DNA of 64,000 bases from Flavobacterium sp. 1 (GTDB taxonomy: Bacteria; Bacteroidota; Bacteroidia; Flavobacteriales; Flavobacteriaceae), in NCBI RefSeq assembly GCF_002797935.1, contig NZ_PGER01000001.1, positions 2,480,001 to 2,544,000 on the forward strand. The letters are read 5' to 3'. Positions 45,119 to 55,272 of this stretch are shown here, piece by piece (the first letter of the stretch is position 1; every line of letters begins with the position of its first letter). Both the position numbers and the translations under genes were made by a program. The notes under the pieces are model-generated. The model was not told the origin of the DNA. It did no database searches and saw only the letters and a list, made by a program, of their open reading frames with translations.

Positions 45119-47821
45119 ATGAAAAAAATTATTCAATTATTCTTTTTGCTAAACATCACGTTTATGCTCGCGCAAAAAGAAGTATCGGGAGTCGTAAAAG
45201 ACAAAACAGGCAATCCGCTTACAGGAGTTAACGTTCTTGAAAAAGGGACTAAGAATGGCGTTCCTACAGACATTAATGGCGCATATAAACTAAATGTAAA
45301 TGAAAGTGCAACTTTGACTTTTAGTTATATTGGTTATAAAACTGTTTCTAAGACAGCCAATACAGCAATAATCGATGTGATTTTATCGGAAGAAGGGGAA
45401 CAAGAACTTCAAGAGGTCCAAATTGTAGGTTCGAGAAATGCCAAAAGAACCGTAGTCAATTCGGCAGTTCCTATTGATGTTATCAGTATGAAAGACGTTA
45501 CGACACAAAGCGGAAAAATTGAAATCAATGAACTGCTGCAATATGTCGCTCCTTCCTTTAATGCCAACAAACAGTCAGGTTCGGATGGTGCAGATCACGT
45601 AGACCCTGCTTCATTAAGAGGTATGGGACCAGATCAAACCCTTGTCTTGATTAATGGAAAAAGAAGACATCAATCCTCTCTAATCAACCTTTTTGGAACT
45701 CGAGGCCGTGGAAATACTGGTACCGATTTGAATGCGATTCCAGCTTCATCCATCAAAAGAATTGAAATATTAAGAGATGGCGCAGCTGCTCAATATGGTT
45801 CTGATGCTATTGCGGGAGTAATCAATATTGTTACAAATGATAATGTTAATGAATTTACGGGTGCTGTAACTTATGGTGCTTTTAATACGGATGCAAAAGG
45901 TGATTTCCCTGTCGGAACTGCCAATACAAAAGACTACAGATTAGATCAAAATGGAAACGGAAATACTTTCGGAAAAAATAAGGCTTTCGATGGCGGATCT
46001 GTAAAAATAGGTGCTAATTATGGCACAACTATTGGAACTAAAGGAGGTTTTGTAAATGTTACGGGAGAATTTTTAAATAAAAACAAAACTTTACGACCTG
46101 GTTTCGATTTTAGAAAAGGTTTTGGAGAAGCTGAAATTCAAGGTGTTAATTTATTCGTGAATCTTGCTATTCCAATCTCGGAAAAAACACAGTTTTATGC
46201 TTTTGGAGGAAGTAATTTCAGAGATACTGATGCTTATGCTTTTACAAGAAACGATGGCGAACGTGTAGTTGAATCCATCTACCCAGGCGGATATACACCA
46301 AGAATTACATCAAAAATCAATGATAATTCGATTGCTGCTGGTATTAGAACTGAAACTACTGGCGGATGGAAATGGGACCTTAGTAATACTTTAGGAAAAA
46401 ACAAATTTCATTATGATATAAAAGGAACTATCAATGCTTCACTTGAAGAGAATTCGCCAAGAGAATTTGATGCCGGCGGACATAGTTTACTTCAAAATAC
46501 GACAAATTTAGATGTTTCAAAAAATTATGGCGATATTCTTAGCGGACTAAATGTAGCCTTTGGTACTGAATTTAGAGTTGAACAATTCGAAATTTTCGCA
46601 GGAGAAGAAGGCTCCTATGCTACTTATGACACTAACGGGAAACCAATTACAGACCCAACAACTCAAAGCGCTCCAATTGACCCTATTTCTGGAGAAGCTA
46701 GACCTGGAGGCTCGCAAGGTTTTCCTGGATACAGCCCACTAAATGAAGTAAATAAAAACCGCACCAATTTCTCTTTATATTCAGACGCCGAGCTAGATGT
46801 TACTGAAGCTTTTATGGTAAGCGGAGCAGTTCGTTTTGAAAACTACAGTGATTTTGGAAGCACTTTAAATGGCAAATTAGCTTCGAGACTTAAAATTAAT
46901 AGTCATATTAATCTAAGAGGTTCAGTAAGTACAGGTTTCCGTGCACCGTCATTAGCCCAGATATATTACAATTTGCGTTTTACAAACTTTAGTTCAGCTG
47001 GGGCGACCGAAGTGTTATTAGCGCCAAATGACAGCGAGATAACGAAAGCTTTTGGAATTCAAAAATTAAATGAAGAAAAAGCTGTAAATGCATCTTTGGG
47101 TTTTACAGCTAATTATGGCGATTTTACAGCAACTGTAGACGGTTATTTAATTAATGTTAAAGATAGAATCGTATTGACTGGTTATTTTGATGCTTCACAA
47201 TTAGGTATGAATGTAGATAAAGCTCAATTTTTCGTTAATGGCGTAGATACAAAAACAACAGGACTTGATGTCGTTTTATCTTGGAAAAAAATTATTAATA
47301 AAAATAGATTTAGCGCAGCTCTTGTTGGAAATATCAACGATATGAAAATTGACAAAGTAAAAAATGGAGATTTAGATGAAAAAACATTTTTTGGAGAACG
47401 TGATAAAGCCTTTTTACTAGCTTCTGCTCCACCTAGCAAATTTGGTCTAAACCTTAATTATGGAAGAAAATGGTTTGATGCAGGTTTAGCTTTTACAAGA
47501 TTTAGCGAAGTAAAACTTTTAGATTATCAAATGGACGAAGACCCGGAAGATTACAGAACTTCTCCAAATGAAACTGAAGCACAAATATTCGCAAATCAAA
47601 AAACAGCTGCCACAGATACTTACGGCGCTAAAATTGTAACCGATTTGACTTTAGGATTTAAGCTGTCAAAATCTCTTAAGTTAAGCGTTGGTGCCAATAA
47701 CTTGCTAAACATTTATCCTGATCAGCAAGATGACTGGGTTGAAGCTGGAGGATATTGGGATGCAGTACAAATGGGTTTCAATGGAGCCTATTATTATACT
47801 CGACTAGGTTTTACATTCTAA
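45119..47821 (+). CDS. TonB-dependent receptor with CarboxypepD_reg-like domain
   Basis: The 900-residue outer-membrane receptor comprises a signal peptide (IIQLFFLLNITFMLAQ), an N-terminal beta-sandwich (SGVVKDKTGNPLTGVNVLEK, about 22-100), a plug (about 115-230, RGMGPDQTLVLINGKRRHQS and RIEILRDGAAAQYGSDAIAG) and a barrel with the terminal strand TRLGFTF. It lacks a SusD partner, so it is not a classical PUL transporter. The strongly conserved plug sequence resembles receptors for small ligands (siderophore or vitamin types). The ligand is unknown. A terminator follows immediately. Confidence 0.9.
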   Translation: MKKIIQLFFLLNITFMLAQKEVSGVVKDKTGNPLTGVNVLEKGTKNGVPTDINGAYKLNVNESATLTFSYIGYKTVSKTANTAIIDVILSEEGEQELQEVQIVGSRNAKRTVVNSAVPIDVISMKDVTTQSGKIEINELLQYVAPSFNANKQSGSDGADHVDPASLRGMGPDQTLVLINGKRRHQSSLINLFGTRGRGNTGTDLNAIPASSIKRIEILRDGAAAQYGSDAIAGVINIVTNDNVNEFTGAVTYGAFNTDAKGDFPVGTANTKDYRLDQNGNGNTFGKNKAFDGGSVKIGANYGTTIGTKGGFVNVTGEFLNKNKTLRPGFDFRKGFGEAEIQGVNLFVNLAIPISEKTQFYAFGGSNFRDTDAYAFTRNDGERVVESIYPGGYTPRITSKINDNSIAAGIRTETTGGWKWDLSNTLGKNKFHYDIKGTINASLEENSPREFDAGGHSLLQNTTNLDVSKNYGDILSGLNVAFGTEFRVEQFEIFAGEEGSYATYDTNGKPITDPTTQSAPIDPISGEARPGGSQGFPGYSPLNEVNKNRTNFSLYSDAELDVTEAFMVSGAVRFENYSDFGSTLNGKLASRLKINSHINLRGSVSTGFRAPSLAQIYYNLRFTNFSSAGATEVLLAPNDSEITKAFGIQKLNEEKAVNASLGFTANYGDFTATVDGYLINVKDRIVLTGYFDASQLGMNVDKAQFFVNGVDTKTTGLDVVLSWKKIINKNRFSAALVGNINDMKIDKVKNGDLDEKTFFGERDKAFLLASAPPSKFGLNLNYGRKWFDAGLAFTRFSEVKLLDYQMDEDPEDYRTSPNETEAQIFANQKTAATDTYGAKIVTDLTLGFKLSKSLKLSVGANNLLNIYPDQQDDWVEAGGYWDAVQMGFNGAYYYTRLGFTF

Positions 47822-47835
47822 AAAACAACTCAAAA

Positions 47836-47873
47836 AATAAAGGACAATCGAAAGAGAGTCCTTTATTTTTTTT
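47836..47873 (+). terminator. Terminator of the TonB-dependent receptor gene
   Basis: Perfect 10-bp arms aataaaggac (47836-47845) and gtcctttatt (47858-47867), then a T-run, start 15 bases after the stop codon. Confidence 0.85.
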
Positions 47874-47903
47874 CATTAAATTTATTCTATACAAACTACT
47901 ATT

Positions 47904-48650
47904 ATGGCAAATTTATTTAATGGAAAAATGGCGGCTATTTTTGATGCCATGTACCAGAGCTTTATCGATTATGATGAAGAATATGAATTTTACAATAGAT
48001 TAATCCAAGAAAAAAACTGCAGTTCAATACTAGAAATTGGAAGCGGCACTGGAAATCTGGCCAAACGTTTTCAAGCAAATAATCAGAATTACATTGGGCT
48101 TGATTACAGCCAAAGCATGATTGAAATTGCCCAAAATAGAAACAAAGACTGTACTTTTATACATGGAGACATGCGGAATTTTGAACTGGAAAAACCTGTA
48201 GATGTCATTATTATAACTGGTCGTTCAACAAGCTATTTAATCAACAATGAAGATATTATAGATACTTTTGAATGTGTTTACAAAAATTTAAATCCAAGCG
48301 GTGTTTTTATTTTTGATATTATTGATGCCAATCGTTTTATTCCTTTTATTAAAGAAAATGAGACCATTGTTCATGAAGCTTCTTATGAAGGAATTAATTA
48401 TGTGCGGGAAAGCCACTGGGAAACCACTCCATTAGAAAATTTCATGCTGGACTGGAATGCTACATACTATCAAATTACAGACGATAAAAAAGAGGTTCTG
48501 TCTGAGGATTTCTCTACAGTTCGGGTTTTCACCTTAAATGAAATCGAACTTTTCCTATATCTTAATAATTTTGAAATACTGAAAGTCATTGACCGAAAAA
48601 CATATGCTTATGACACTTATGTAATTATGAGCCAAAAAAGAAGACTCTAA
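47904..48650 (+). CDS. Class I SAM-dependent methyltransferase
   Basis: The 248-residue protein has motif I ILEIGSGTGNLAKRF (about residue 39), motif post-I YIGLDYSQSMIEIA, and the acidic motif FIHGDMRNFELEKPVDVII, a standard Rossmann methyltransferase core. The C-terminal half (SHWETTPLENFMLDWNATYY) resembles small-molecule methyltransferases. The substrate is not evident. It is convergent with the next gene, whose stop lies one base away. Confidence 0.85.
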   Translation: MANLFNGKMAAIFDAMYQSFIDYDEEYEFYNRLIQEKNCSSILEIGSGTGNLAKRFQANNQNYIGLDYSQSMIEIAQNRNKDCTFIHGDMRNFELEKPVDVIIITGRSTSYLINNEDIIDTFECVYKNLNPSGVFIFDIIDANRFIPFIKENETIVHEASYEGINYVRESHWETTPLENFMLDWNATYYQITDDKKEVLSEDFSTVRVFTLNEIELFLYLNNFEILKVIDRKTYAYDTYVIMSQKRRL

Positions 48651-48651
48651 T

Positions 48652-49815
48652 CTAATTTTTGATTTTATTGATAATCTCCAATTCTTTAGCCGTAGGAGTT
48701 AAGCCGGAAATATTCCAATAATCCGTCAAGATAGAATTTTTTGCATTGAAGAGCGTCTTGTCTTTAAAAACTTGACTTTCCTTATAAGTAAAATTTTGAA
48801 TATTAAAATTAGTGGTAATCAAATTATTTAATATTTCAATGTTTTTTATTTCATTCCCAACATTAACATTATAATTGATTTCCTCATTAGAACTGACTAA
48901 ATAATAGTTTCCAAAATCAGCTCTATAGTTCGTTTTAAACATTGACCTAATTATATTTTTAGTGCCTTTTGCTGTATTCTCTTCAACATTAGCCAAAGAT
49001 TCAGGAGAAACCATTGCAGTTATCTCTATTATTAGTTTTCTTTTAACATCATAAACAATTTTAAAATCATCTAAAAGTTCTGTTGTTTTTTCGACAGGAA
49101 TTGGTGTGGCTAATATATTATTATAGTCTTGATTTAAAGGATTTACCTTTACAATAAAATTATACTTTTTCCTTATTTTGTCATCTGTTAATGGCCTCAA
49201 AACTGAGAAAACATAATATTTCTCCATCATAGAATTCAAATTATACCCTAATAGATCCGAAAAATTCAAATCATCAACTAAACCAAAAGAACGGTTCTGC
49301 TCTAATAATAAAATTGATTTTACCTTTTTTTGTTCTTTATATAATTGAAAATTAATGAGTCCGTCATTAAAATATGTATAATCCCCATTTAATTTAAAAA
49401 ATTCTCTGGAATATACTTTCAATCTGGCTGGAACATTGAGGGTCTTAATAGAATTATCAACTAAATCCTTAATTATTTCATGAGGATTTCTGCTGGTTAT
49501 TACAATATCGTCTAGTGTGTTGAGTTTACTTTTCAGATAGAAAATATTTTCCATTTGATTTAATGAAGCCCACTTTATTGTAATTGGCAAATAAGACGAA
49601 TGCGTCACTTTTAAATTTGAACCTCCTTTGAGTTCAAACTCAACAGTACCCTCAGCATTAGTCATTAAAACCTGTTTTGTTTTTAAAACTAAAACAACCG
49701 CCGCTTCGATTGGCTGATTGGTATCAAAATCCAACAGTATTATCCTTTTTTCATTAGTTTGTGAAAAAAGAGTAAAACATAAAATAAACTGAAATAAAAC
49801 AAAAATTCTTTTCAT
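48652..49815 (-). CDS. Secreted CarboxypepD_reg-like domain protein, unknown function
   Basis: The 387-residue protein has a signal peptide (MKRIFVLFQFILCFTLFSQ) and an N-terminal carboxypeptidase-regulatory-like beta-sandwich (DFDTNQPIEAAVVLVLKTKQ, then TNAEGTVEFEL, about 22-95). An uncharacterised beta-rich region follows, starting with LDDIVITSRNPHEIIKDLVD. It has no barrel or plug, so it is not a TonB receptor. Similar proteins are common in Bacteroidota and probably periplasmic or surface-exposed. No function is assigned. Confidence 0.8.
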   Translation of the reverse strand: MKRIFVLFQFILCFTLFSQTNEKRIILLDFDTNQPIEAAVVLVLKTKQVLMTNAEGTVEFELKGGSNLKVTHSSYLPITIKWASLNQMENIFYLKSKLNTLDDIVITSRNPHEIIKDLVDNSIKTLNVPARLKVYSREFFKLNGDYTYFNDGLINFQLYKEQKKVKSILLLEQNRSFGLVDDLNFSDLLGYNLNSMMEKYYVFSVLRPLTDDKIRKKYNFIVKVNPLNQDYNNILATPIPVEKTTELLDDFKIVYDVKRKLIIEITAMVSPESLANVEENTAKGTKNIIRSMFKTNYRADFGNYYLVSSNEEINYNVNVGNEIKNIEILNNLITTNFNIQNFTYKESQVFKDKTLFNAKNSILTDYWNISGLTPTAKELEIINKIKN

Positions 49816-49937
49816 ATTTAGAATATTGATAACTTATTCTCAAAAACATTGTTTAAAAATATAAAAAACAATTGAATTAACATTTTTTTAAAAGAAAAAT
49901 AAGATAATAAGTGCAATAATACATTTTTTGCATAAAA

Positions 49938-49961
49938 AAACCTGCGAAAAAATGCAGGTTT
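49938..49961 (-). terminator. Terminator of the ferredoxin gene
   Basis: The arms AAACCTGC and GCAGGTTT with an 8-base loop are followed on the minus strand by TTTTTATG, 24 bases after the ferredoxin stop. Confidence 0.8.
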
Positions 49962-49984
49962 AGATTTATATAGCTAGAAAACTA

Positions 49985-50442
<458 letters not shown>

Positions 50443-50480
50443 TGCAAAATTACAATCAAAACTTTTCATAAACAAACATT

Positions 50481-51539
50481 ATGACATTAGATACAAAAAA
50501 AAGTGCATTTGTTAAACTAGGGGAATTCTTAAATCAATTTAAAGATGAAAATTGCATCAAGGATGAAACTGTATCGGGTAATGATCTGTTTTTTGAAAAA
50601 TTTATCGATTTAATTCAGCTTTCCCAATCTCATAATGGCTGGTATACACCAGAACAAGTTCATTTTGCAATTGCCTCTTGGGCAGAAGCATTAACAGAAG
50701 ATAATTTAACGAAATGGCTTTCCGAATATGATTTTAGTGCCGTAAAACCTAAAAACGCAGCACTAATATTAGCGGGAAATATTCCTCTGGTTGGCTTTCA
50801 TGATTTCTTGTCTGTTTTGCTGACTGGACATAATGTCTTGATTAAAACATCATCAAACGACCAGCACTTATTGCCTTTCTTGGTCAATTATCTAATTGCT
50901 GCTGAACCCGATTTAAAGAACAAAATTACATTTGTTGAAGGAAAACTAGAAAATTTTGATGCCGTAATAGCTACTGGAAGCAACAACACCGCTCGTTATT
51001 TTGAATATTATTTCAAAGACAAGCCATCGATCATACGAAAAAACAGAAATTCTATTGCAGTATTAAATGGAGAAGAAACCAAAGAACAGCTAGTTGCATT
51101 AGGAGAAGATATTTTTAGATACTTTGGATTGGGATGCCGCAATGTTTCGAAACTGTTTGTTCCAAAAGACTATTCTTTTGAGCCTTTTTTTGAAGCTATT
51201 TTTGAATACCAAGATGTCATTCATTACGAGAAATATGCTAATAATTACGACTACAACAAAGCCGTTTTCCTGATGAGTAATTTCAAGTTATTAGACAATG
51301 GCTTTTTGACTCTTAAGGAAGATTCGAGCTACAGTTCCCCTATCTCAAGCGTGTTTTATGAACGTTATGAAAACCTGGAGGATTTACAAAAGCGTTTGGA
51401 AGACGAAAGCCAGCAGATTCAATGCATCGTAAGCAATAATCTTGTAAAGAACAGTATCCCGTTTGGAGTTGCTCAAAAACCAAATTTATGGGATTATGCA
51501 GATAACGTTGATACCGTATTGTTTTTATTAACGGTATAA
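50481..51539 (+). CDS. LuxC-type acyl-CoA reductase
   Basis: The 352-residue member of the acyl-CoA reductase family (PF05893) reduces fatty acyl-CoA or a related thioester to aldehyde with NADPH. The conserved segment ALILAGNIPLVGFHDFL and the NADP site SNNTARYFEYYF are present. The catalytic Cys lies in FRYFGLGCRNVSKLFVP. Bacteroidota proteins of this length are shorter than Vibrio LuxC. They lie next to serC and serA without a lux operon, so the physiological substrate is unknown. Confidence 0.88.
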   Translation: MTLDTKKSAFVKLGEFLNQFKDENCIKDETVSGNDLFFEKFIDLIQLSQSHNGWYTPEQVHFAIASWAEALTEDNLTKWLSEYDFSAVKPKNAALILAGNIPLVGFHDFLSVLLTGHNVLIKTSSNDQHLLPFLVNYLIAAEPDLKNKITFVEGKLENFDAVIATGSNNTARYFEYYFKDKPSIIRKNRNSIAVLNGEETKEQLVALGEDIFRYFGLGCRNVSKLFVPKDYSFEPFFEAIFEYQDVIHYEKYANNYDYNKAVFLMSNFKLLDNGFLTLKEDSSYSSPISSVFYERYENLEDLQKRLEDESQQIQCIVSNNLVKNSIPFGVAQKPNLWDYADNVDTVLFLLTV

Positions 51540-51732
51540 TTCAATCTTTTTATATTATTATGAATAATTTAATGGTTATTCGTGCCGTATTCCCGAAATT
51601 TGCATTTTAAAAAATTTAACCTTTAGCTATAACTTGAAATTGTCCTGTTTCAAAAGCCCAAAAGAGGGATAAAAATTGGTAATTTCTTTTGATAGTTAAT
51701 TGAAACAAATAAAAACAAACAGTAACTACACT

Positions 51733-52803
51733 ATGAAAAAACACAACTACAGCGCAGGACCATGTATTTTACCACAAGAAGTTTTTGAAAAATCAGCTCA
51801 AGCTATTTTAAATTTTAATGGCTCTGGTTTATCACTATTAGAAATTTCGCATCGTAGTAAAGATTTTGTTGCCGTAATGGAAGAAGCGAGAGCTTTAGTT
51901 TTAGAACTTTTGGATCTAAAAGGAAAAGGATATCAAGCCATATTTCTTGGAGGAGGTGCCAGTTTAGAATTCCTGATGGTTCCTTACAACATCCTGAAAG
52001 AAAATGGAAAAGCAGCATATTTGGATACTGGAACTTGGGCTTCGGCAGCAATAAAAGAAGCACAATACTTTGGCAATACAACCGTTGTTGCATCTTCAAA
52101 AGAACAAAATTACAATCATATTCCAAAAGGATACACCATACCTGCCGATGCAGATTATTTCCACTGCACCAGCAACAACACTATTTTTGGAACTCAAATG
52201 AAGGAATTTCCAGAAACAGACATACCGCTTGTCTGTGATATGAGTTCTGATATTTTTTCTAGAAAAATTGATTTTTCAAAATTTGATGTTATTTATGCTG
52301 GCGCACAAAAAAATATGGGCCCTGCTGGAACCACTTTGGTTGTTATCAAAGAAGAAATTCTTGGCAAAACCGGACGCACGATTCCAAGTATGCTGGATTA
52401 TGCTAAACATATCAAAGCAGACAGTATGTACAATACACCACCAGTTTTTCCAGTTTATGCATCTTTGTTAACCTTGCAATGGTTGAAGAAAATTGGGGGA
52501 ATTGAGGCCATCGAAAAAATAAACGATGCTAAAGCTGCTTTACTTTATGCTGAAATAGACAGAAACCCATTATTTAGAGGAACTGCTGCAGTTGAAGACC
52601 GTTCTAATATGAATGCAACGTTTTTATTGAACGACGAATCTCATGCCGCTAAATTTGACGAAATGTGCAAAGCGGCTGGAATTAATGGACTGCCGGGACA
52701 CCGTTCTGTTGGCGGTTACAGAGCTTCTATGTACAATGCGCTTCCGCTGGAAAGCGTTCAGGTTCTTGTTGATGTAATGAAAGCTTTAGAAACAAAAATT
52801 TAA
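51733..52803 (+). CDS. serC: Phosphoserine aminotransferase (SerC)
   Basis: The PLP enzyme converts 3-phosphohydroxypyruvate and glutamate to phosphoserine. I choose the ATG at 51733 (MKKHNYSAGPCILP, 356 residues), the standard N-terminus. The ATG at 51700 would add 11 unlike residues. The PLP-binding Lys lies in VIYAGAQKNMGPAGT, and the substrate-binding HRSVGGYRASMYNALP is near the end. Upstream of serA, separated by two hairpins; together they make the serine branch from glycolysis. Confidence 0.95.
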   Translation: MKKHNYSAGPCILPQEVFEKSAQAILNFNGSGLSLLEISHRSKDFVAVMEEARALVLELLDLKGKGYQAIFLGGGASLEFLMVPYNILKENGKAAYLDTGTWASAAIKEAQYFGNTTVVASSKEQNYNHIPKGYTIPADADYFHCTSNNTIFGTQMKEFPETDIPLVCDMSSDIFSRKIDFSKFDVIYAGAQKNMGPAGTTLVVIKEEILGKTGRTIPSMLDYAKHIKADSMYNTPPVFPVYASLLTLQWLKKIGGIEAIEKINDAKAALLYAEIDRNPLFRGTAAVEDRSNMNATFLLNDESHAAKFDEMCKAAGINGLPGHRSVGGYRASMYNALPLESVQVLVDVMKALETKI

Positions 52804-52809
52804 TAATTT

Positions 52810-52896
52810 AAAGATTAAACGATTTAAACATTTTTAAATCATTTAATCTTTTATTAAACAACATAATTGAATCTTTCAATTTTCAAATGATTCAAT
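52810..52896 (+). terminator. Two hairpins between serC and serA
   Basis: The first pairs an 18-base arm (52810-52827, aaagattaaacgatttaa) with 52834-52851, one mismatch. The second pairs attgaatc (52866-52873) with gattcaat (52889-52896). They sit in the 113-base gap between the genes. They may end serC transcription partly or set the ratio of the two messages. No new promoter element was found after them. Confidence 0.55.
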
Positions 52897-52916
52897 CTTT
52901 AAATAAAAAAATTTAA

Positions 52917-53867
52917 ATGAAGATATTAGCAAACGACGGAATTTCCAAAAGTGGTATTGATGCTTTGGAAAAATCTGGTTTTGAAGTTATTACTACAAAA
53001 GTAGCACAGGAACAAGTTGCTAATTTTATAAACAAAAATGACATAGGAGTTCTATTAGTCCGCAGCGCTACAAAGGTTCGCAGAGATATTATTGATGCTT
53101 GCCCAAGTCTTAAAATTATTGGCCGTGGTGGTGTTGGAATGGATAATATTGATGTTGAATATGCCAAAAACAAAGGAATTCATGTTATAAATACTCCGGC
53201 GTCTTCATCAGAATCTGTGGCCGAATTGGTTTTTGCGCATTTGTTTACAGGTGTAAGATTCCTTCATGATTCGAACAGAAACATGCCTCTTGAAGGCGAT
53301 ACCAACTTTGAAAATTTGAAAAAAGCGTATGCCAATGGTATTGAACTTAGAGGTAAAACACTTGGGATCATAGGCATGGGACGCATTGGCAAGGCTGTTG
53401 CTAGAATGGCTGTTGGACTAGGAATGAAAGTGATTTACAGCGACATGCACATACCGCATAAAGACCTTAAAATTCATTTTTTTGACGGACAAACAATTAG
53501 TATATCGCTTACTTCTCAGTCTTTGGAATCGCTGTTTAAAGAATCAGATTTTATTACTTTGCACGTTCCTGCTCAAGACGATTACGTGATTGGTGAGAAA
53601 GATTTTGAACTGATGAAAGACGGTGTTGGAATTATAAACTGCGCCCGTGGCGGTGCTATTGATGAAGTAGCATTAATAGAAGCACTGGACAGCGGAAAAG
53701 TGTTATTTGCAGGATTAGATGTTTATGAGAATGAGCCTAATCCCGAAATTACAATTTTAATGAACCCAAAAATTTCATTAACACCACATATTGGAGCTGC
53801 TACCGAAGAAGCCCAAGACCGAATTGGCATTGAACTGGCACATCAAATCATTCAACTGCTAAATTAA
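52917..53867 (+). CDS. serA: D-3-phosphoglycerate dehydrogenase (SerA), short form
   Basis: The 316-residue D-2-hydroxyacid dehydrogenase has the NAD site LGIIGMGRIGKAVARM and the catalytic Arg in GIINCARGGAIDE. Glu is in AGLDVYENEPNP and His in LTPHIGAATEEAQDR. The protein lacks the C-terminal ACT domain of long SerA, so serine feedback by that route is absent. It oxidises 3-phosphoglycerate in serine synthesis. The position after serC supports the role over other 2-hydroxyacid dehydrogenases. Confidence 0.93.
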   Translation: MKILANDGISKSGIDALEKSGFEVITTKVAQEQVANFINKNDIGVLLVRSATKVRRDIIDACPSLKIIGRGGVGMDNIDVEYAKNKGIHVINTPASSSESVAELVFAHLFTGVRFLHDSNRNMPLEGDTNFENLKKAYANGIELRGKTLGIIGMGRIGKAVARMAVGLGMKVIYSDMHIPHKDLKIHFFDGQTISISLTSQSLESLFKESDFITLHVPAQDDYVIGEKDFELMKDGVGIINCARGGAIDEVALIEALDSGKVLFAGLDVYENEPNPEITILMNPKISLTPHIGAATEEAQDRIGIELAHQIIQLLN

Positions 53868-53888
53868 CTAATTGATTTAAAGATTTAT

Positions 53889-53931
53889 AGTTAGAAATTA
53901 TTAACACCTTAATAATTTCTAACTTTTTTTT
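53889..53931 (+). terminator. Terminator of serA
   Basis: Perfect 15-bp arms agttagaaattatta (53889-53903) and taataatttctaact (53910-53924) with a 6-base loop are followed by eight T, 22 bases after the serA stop. Confidence 0.9.
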
Positions 53932-53973
53932 GATTATATTTTATATAAGACATTAACCTTTAATCAAAAAAAT

Positions 53974-54534
53974 ATGTTTGAACAATTAACCCAATTAGTA
54001 CAGCAGTTTGGTCAAGATGATGTTGTAAAAAACAATGCAATTCCGAATGAACAAAATGAAGCTGTGATAGAAGAAGCTGGAAGTTCTATTTTTTCGAGTT
54101 TACAAAAAATGGCTTCCAAAGGAGGTGTCGAGAAACTTGCTGGATTACTCCAAGGAAATAATGCACAAGATTCTTCGAATCCAGCTGTGCAGCAGATTAC
54201 CCAACAGCAGTCAGGAAGCTTGGGAGAAAAAAATTTGGCTTAGACAGCACTACAGTTGCAGGAGTTGCAGGAAGCATGATTCCAAAAATTCTTGGCGGGC
54301 TGGTAAACAAAGCAAATGATCCTAATGACATTTTTCAAATTACAGATTTAATTGGAGCAATTTTAGGAGGAAGCGGACAAACTTCAGGGATTATGGATGC
54401 CATTTCAAAATACGGAACTCAGTTTGGTTTAGACCAAAATGCCGATGGAAAACTAGATATGAATGAACGCTATTGCAGTAACAAAAAACAGTGACGGTAT
54501 TGGCGGATTTCTAGGAAACCTTTTTGGAAAATAG
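53974..54534 (+). pseudogene. DUF937/YidB-like gene with two compensating frameshifts
   Basis: The first frame (53974-54243) gives the N-terminus of a DUF937 protein (MFEQLTQLVQQFGQDDVV) and stops after SLGEKNLA. The family sequence continues in another frame from about 54233 (FGLDSTTVAGVAGSMIPKIL to GLDQNADGKLDMN). It then returns to the first frame at about 54465 (DAIAVTKNSDGIGGFLGN) and ends at TAG 54532-54534. One base is missing at the A-run near 54226-54232, and one extra A lies in gaac near 54465. Without these changes the product would be 186 residues. Either two sequencing errors or a real disabled gene. Confidence 0.8.
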
Positions 54535-54708
54535 GCTTTTTTCAGACTCTAAAGTTTTTGAAAAAGGCATTTACAAAACTGTAAATATCTTTTTGTATTA
54601 ATAAAACTGACTGATAATCAATATAAAATTCGTAAATTTATATGATTAATTATCAATCATTGATTATTGTCCCAATACGTTTTATAATACACCTGAAAAA
54701 TTATTATT

Positions 54709-55140
54709 ATGAAAAATTCTATCTGCATATTACTTTTTCTCTGTGTAATTATTGCGTGCAGTACTTCCAAATCTAATATTTCTAATCCAGAAAAACCAAA
54801 AGCCACGAGTAATGATACCATAAAAATTGTAAATGAAGAATTACAGTATGAAGTCATTATTATAGAGCCGGGTTTTGATTTTTGGCTGCAGTCCACCGCT
54901 TATCCGAGAGGCTATTATTCACAGTCCTATTTAGAAAACAAAAATAATTTTTATGTTCTGGAATGGAACAGCCGCGTTCGCCAACCTCAACTTTATCCAC
55001 CTAATTTATACGAAATGACCATCGATTATCAACCATCGATTAATTATGGTTATGAAGTAAACTATCTTATTTATAACTACATGATTTATTTTCAGAACAA
55101 ATACAATCAAAGATTATATGGCCGTGTTCCTCCTAGATAG
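54709..55140 (+). CDS. DUF6146-type lipoprotein
   Basis: The 143-residue protein has a lipobox (VIIACSTSKS, Cys17) and a conserved Bacteroidota core: ELQYEVIIIEPGFDFWLQS, YYSQSYLENKNNFYVLEWN and INYGYEVNYLIYNYMIYFQN. This fits the family I know as DUF6146; that name is from memory. Function unknown, probably outer-membrane anchored facing the periplasm. No operon partner is evident. Confidence 0.75.
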   Translation: MKNSICILLFLCVIIACSTSKSNISNPEKPKATSNDTIKIVNEELQYEVIIIEPGFDFWLQSTAYPRGYYSQSYLENKNNFYVLEWNSRVRQPQLYPPNLYEMTIDYQPSINYGYEVNYLIYNYMIYFQNKYNQRLYGRVPPR

Positions 55141-55243
55141 TAAGCTGCAGTGATTCTATTTAATTCAAGCAAAAAGATAATTTTATGACTAAAAATCTTC
55201 TTGTTTTTCATCTTTCATTAATGATTTAAATACCAAAACCTGT

Positions 55244-55251
55244 TATATTTG
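55244..55251 (+). promoter_or_regulatory. -7 promoter element before the small membrane protein gene
   Basis: TATATTTG (55244-55251) fits TAnnTTTG and lies 21 bases before the ATG at 55273. An alternative upstream ATG at 55249 lies inside this element, so it is unlikely to be the start. Confidence 0.6.
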
Positions 55252-55272
55252 CAAAAAGGAAGTAAATTAATA

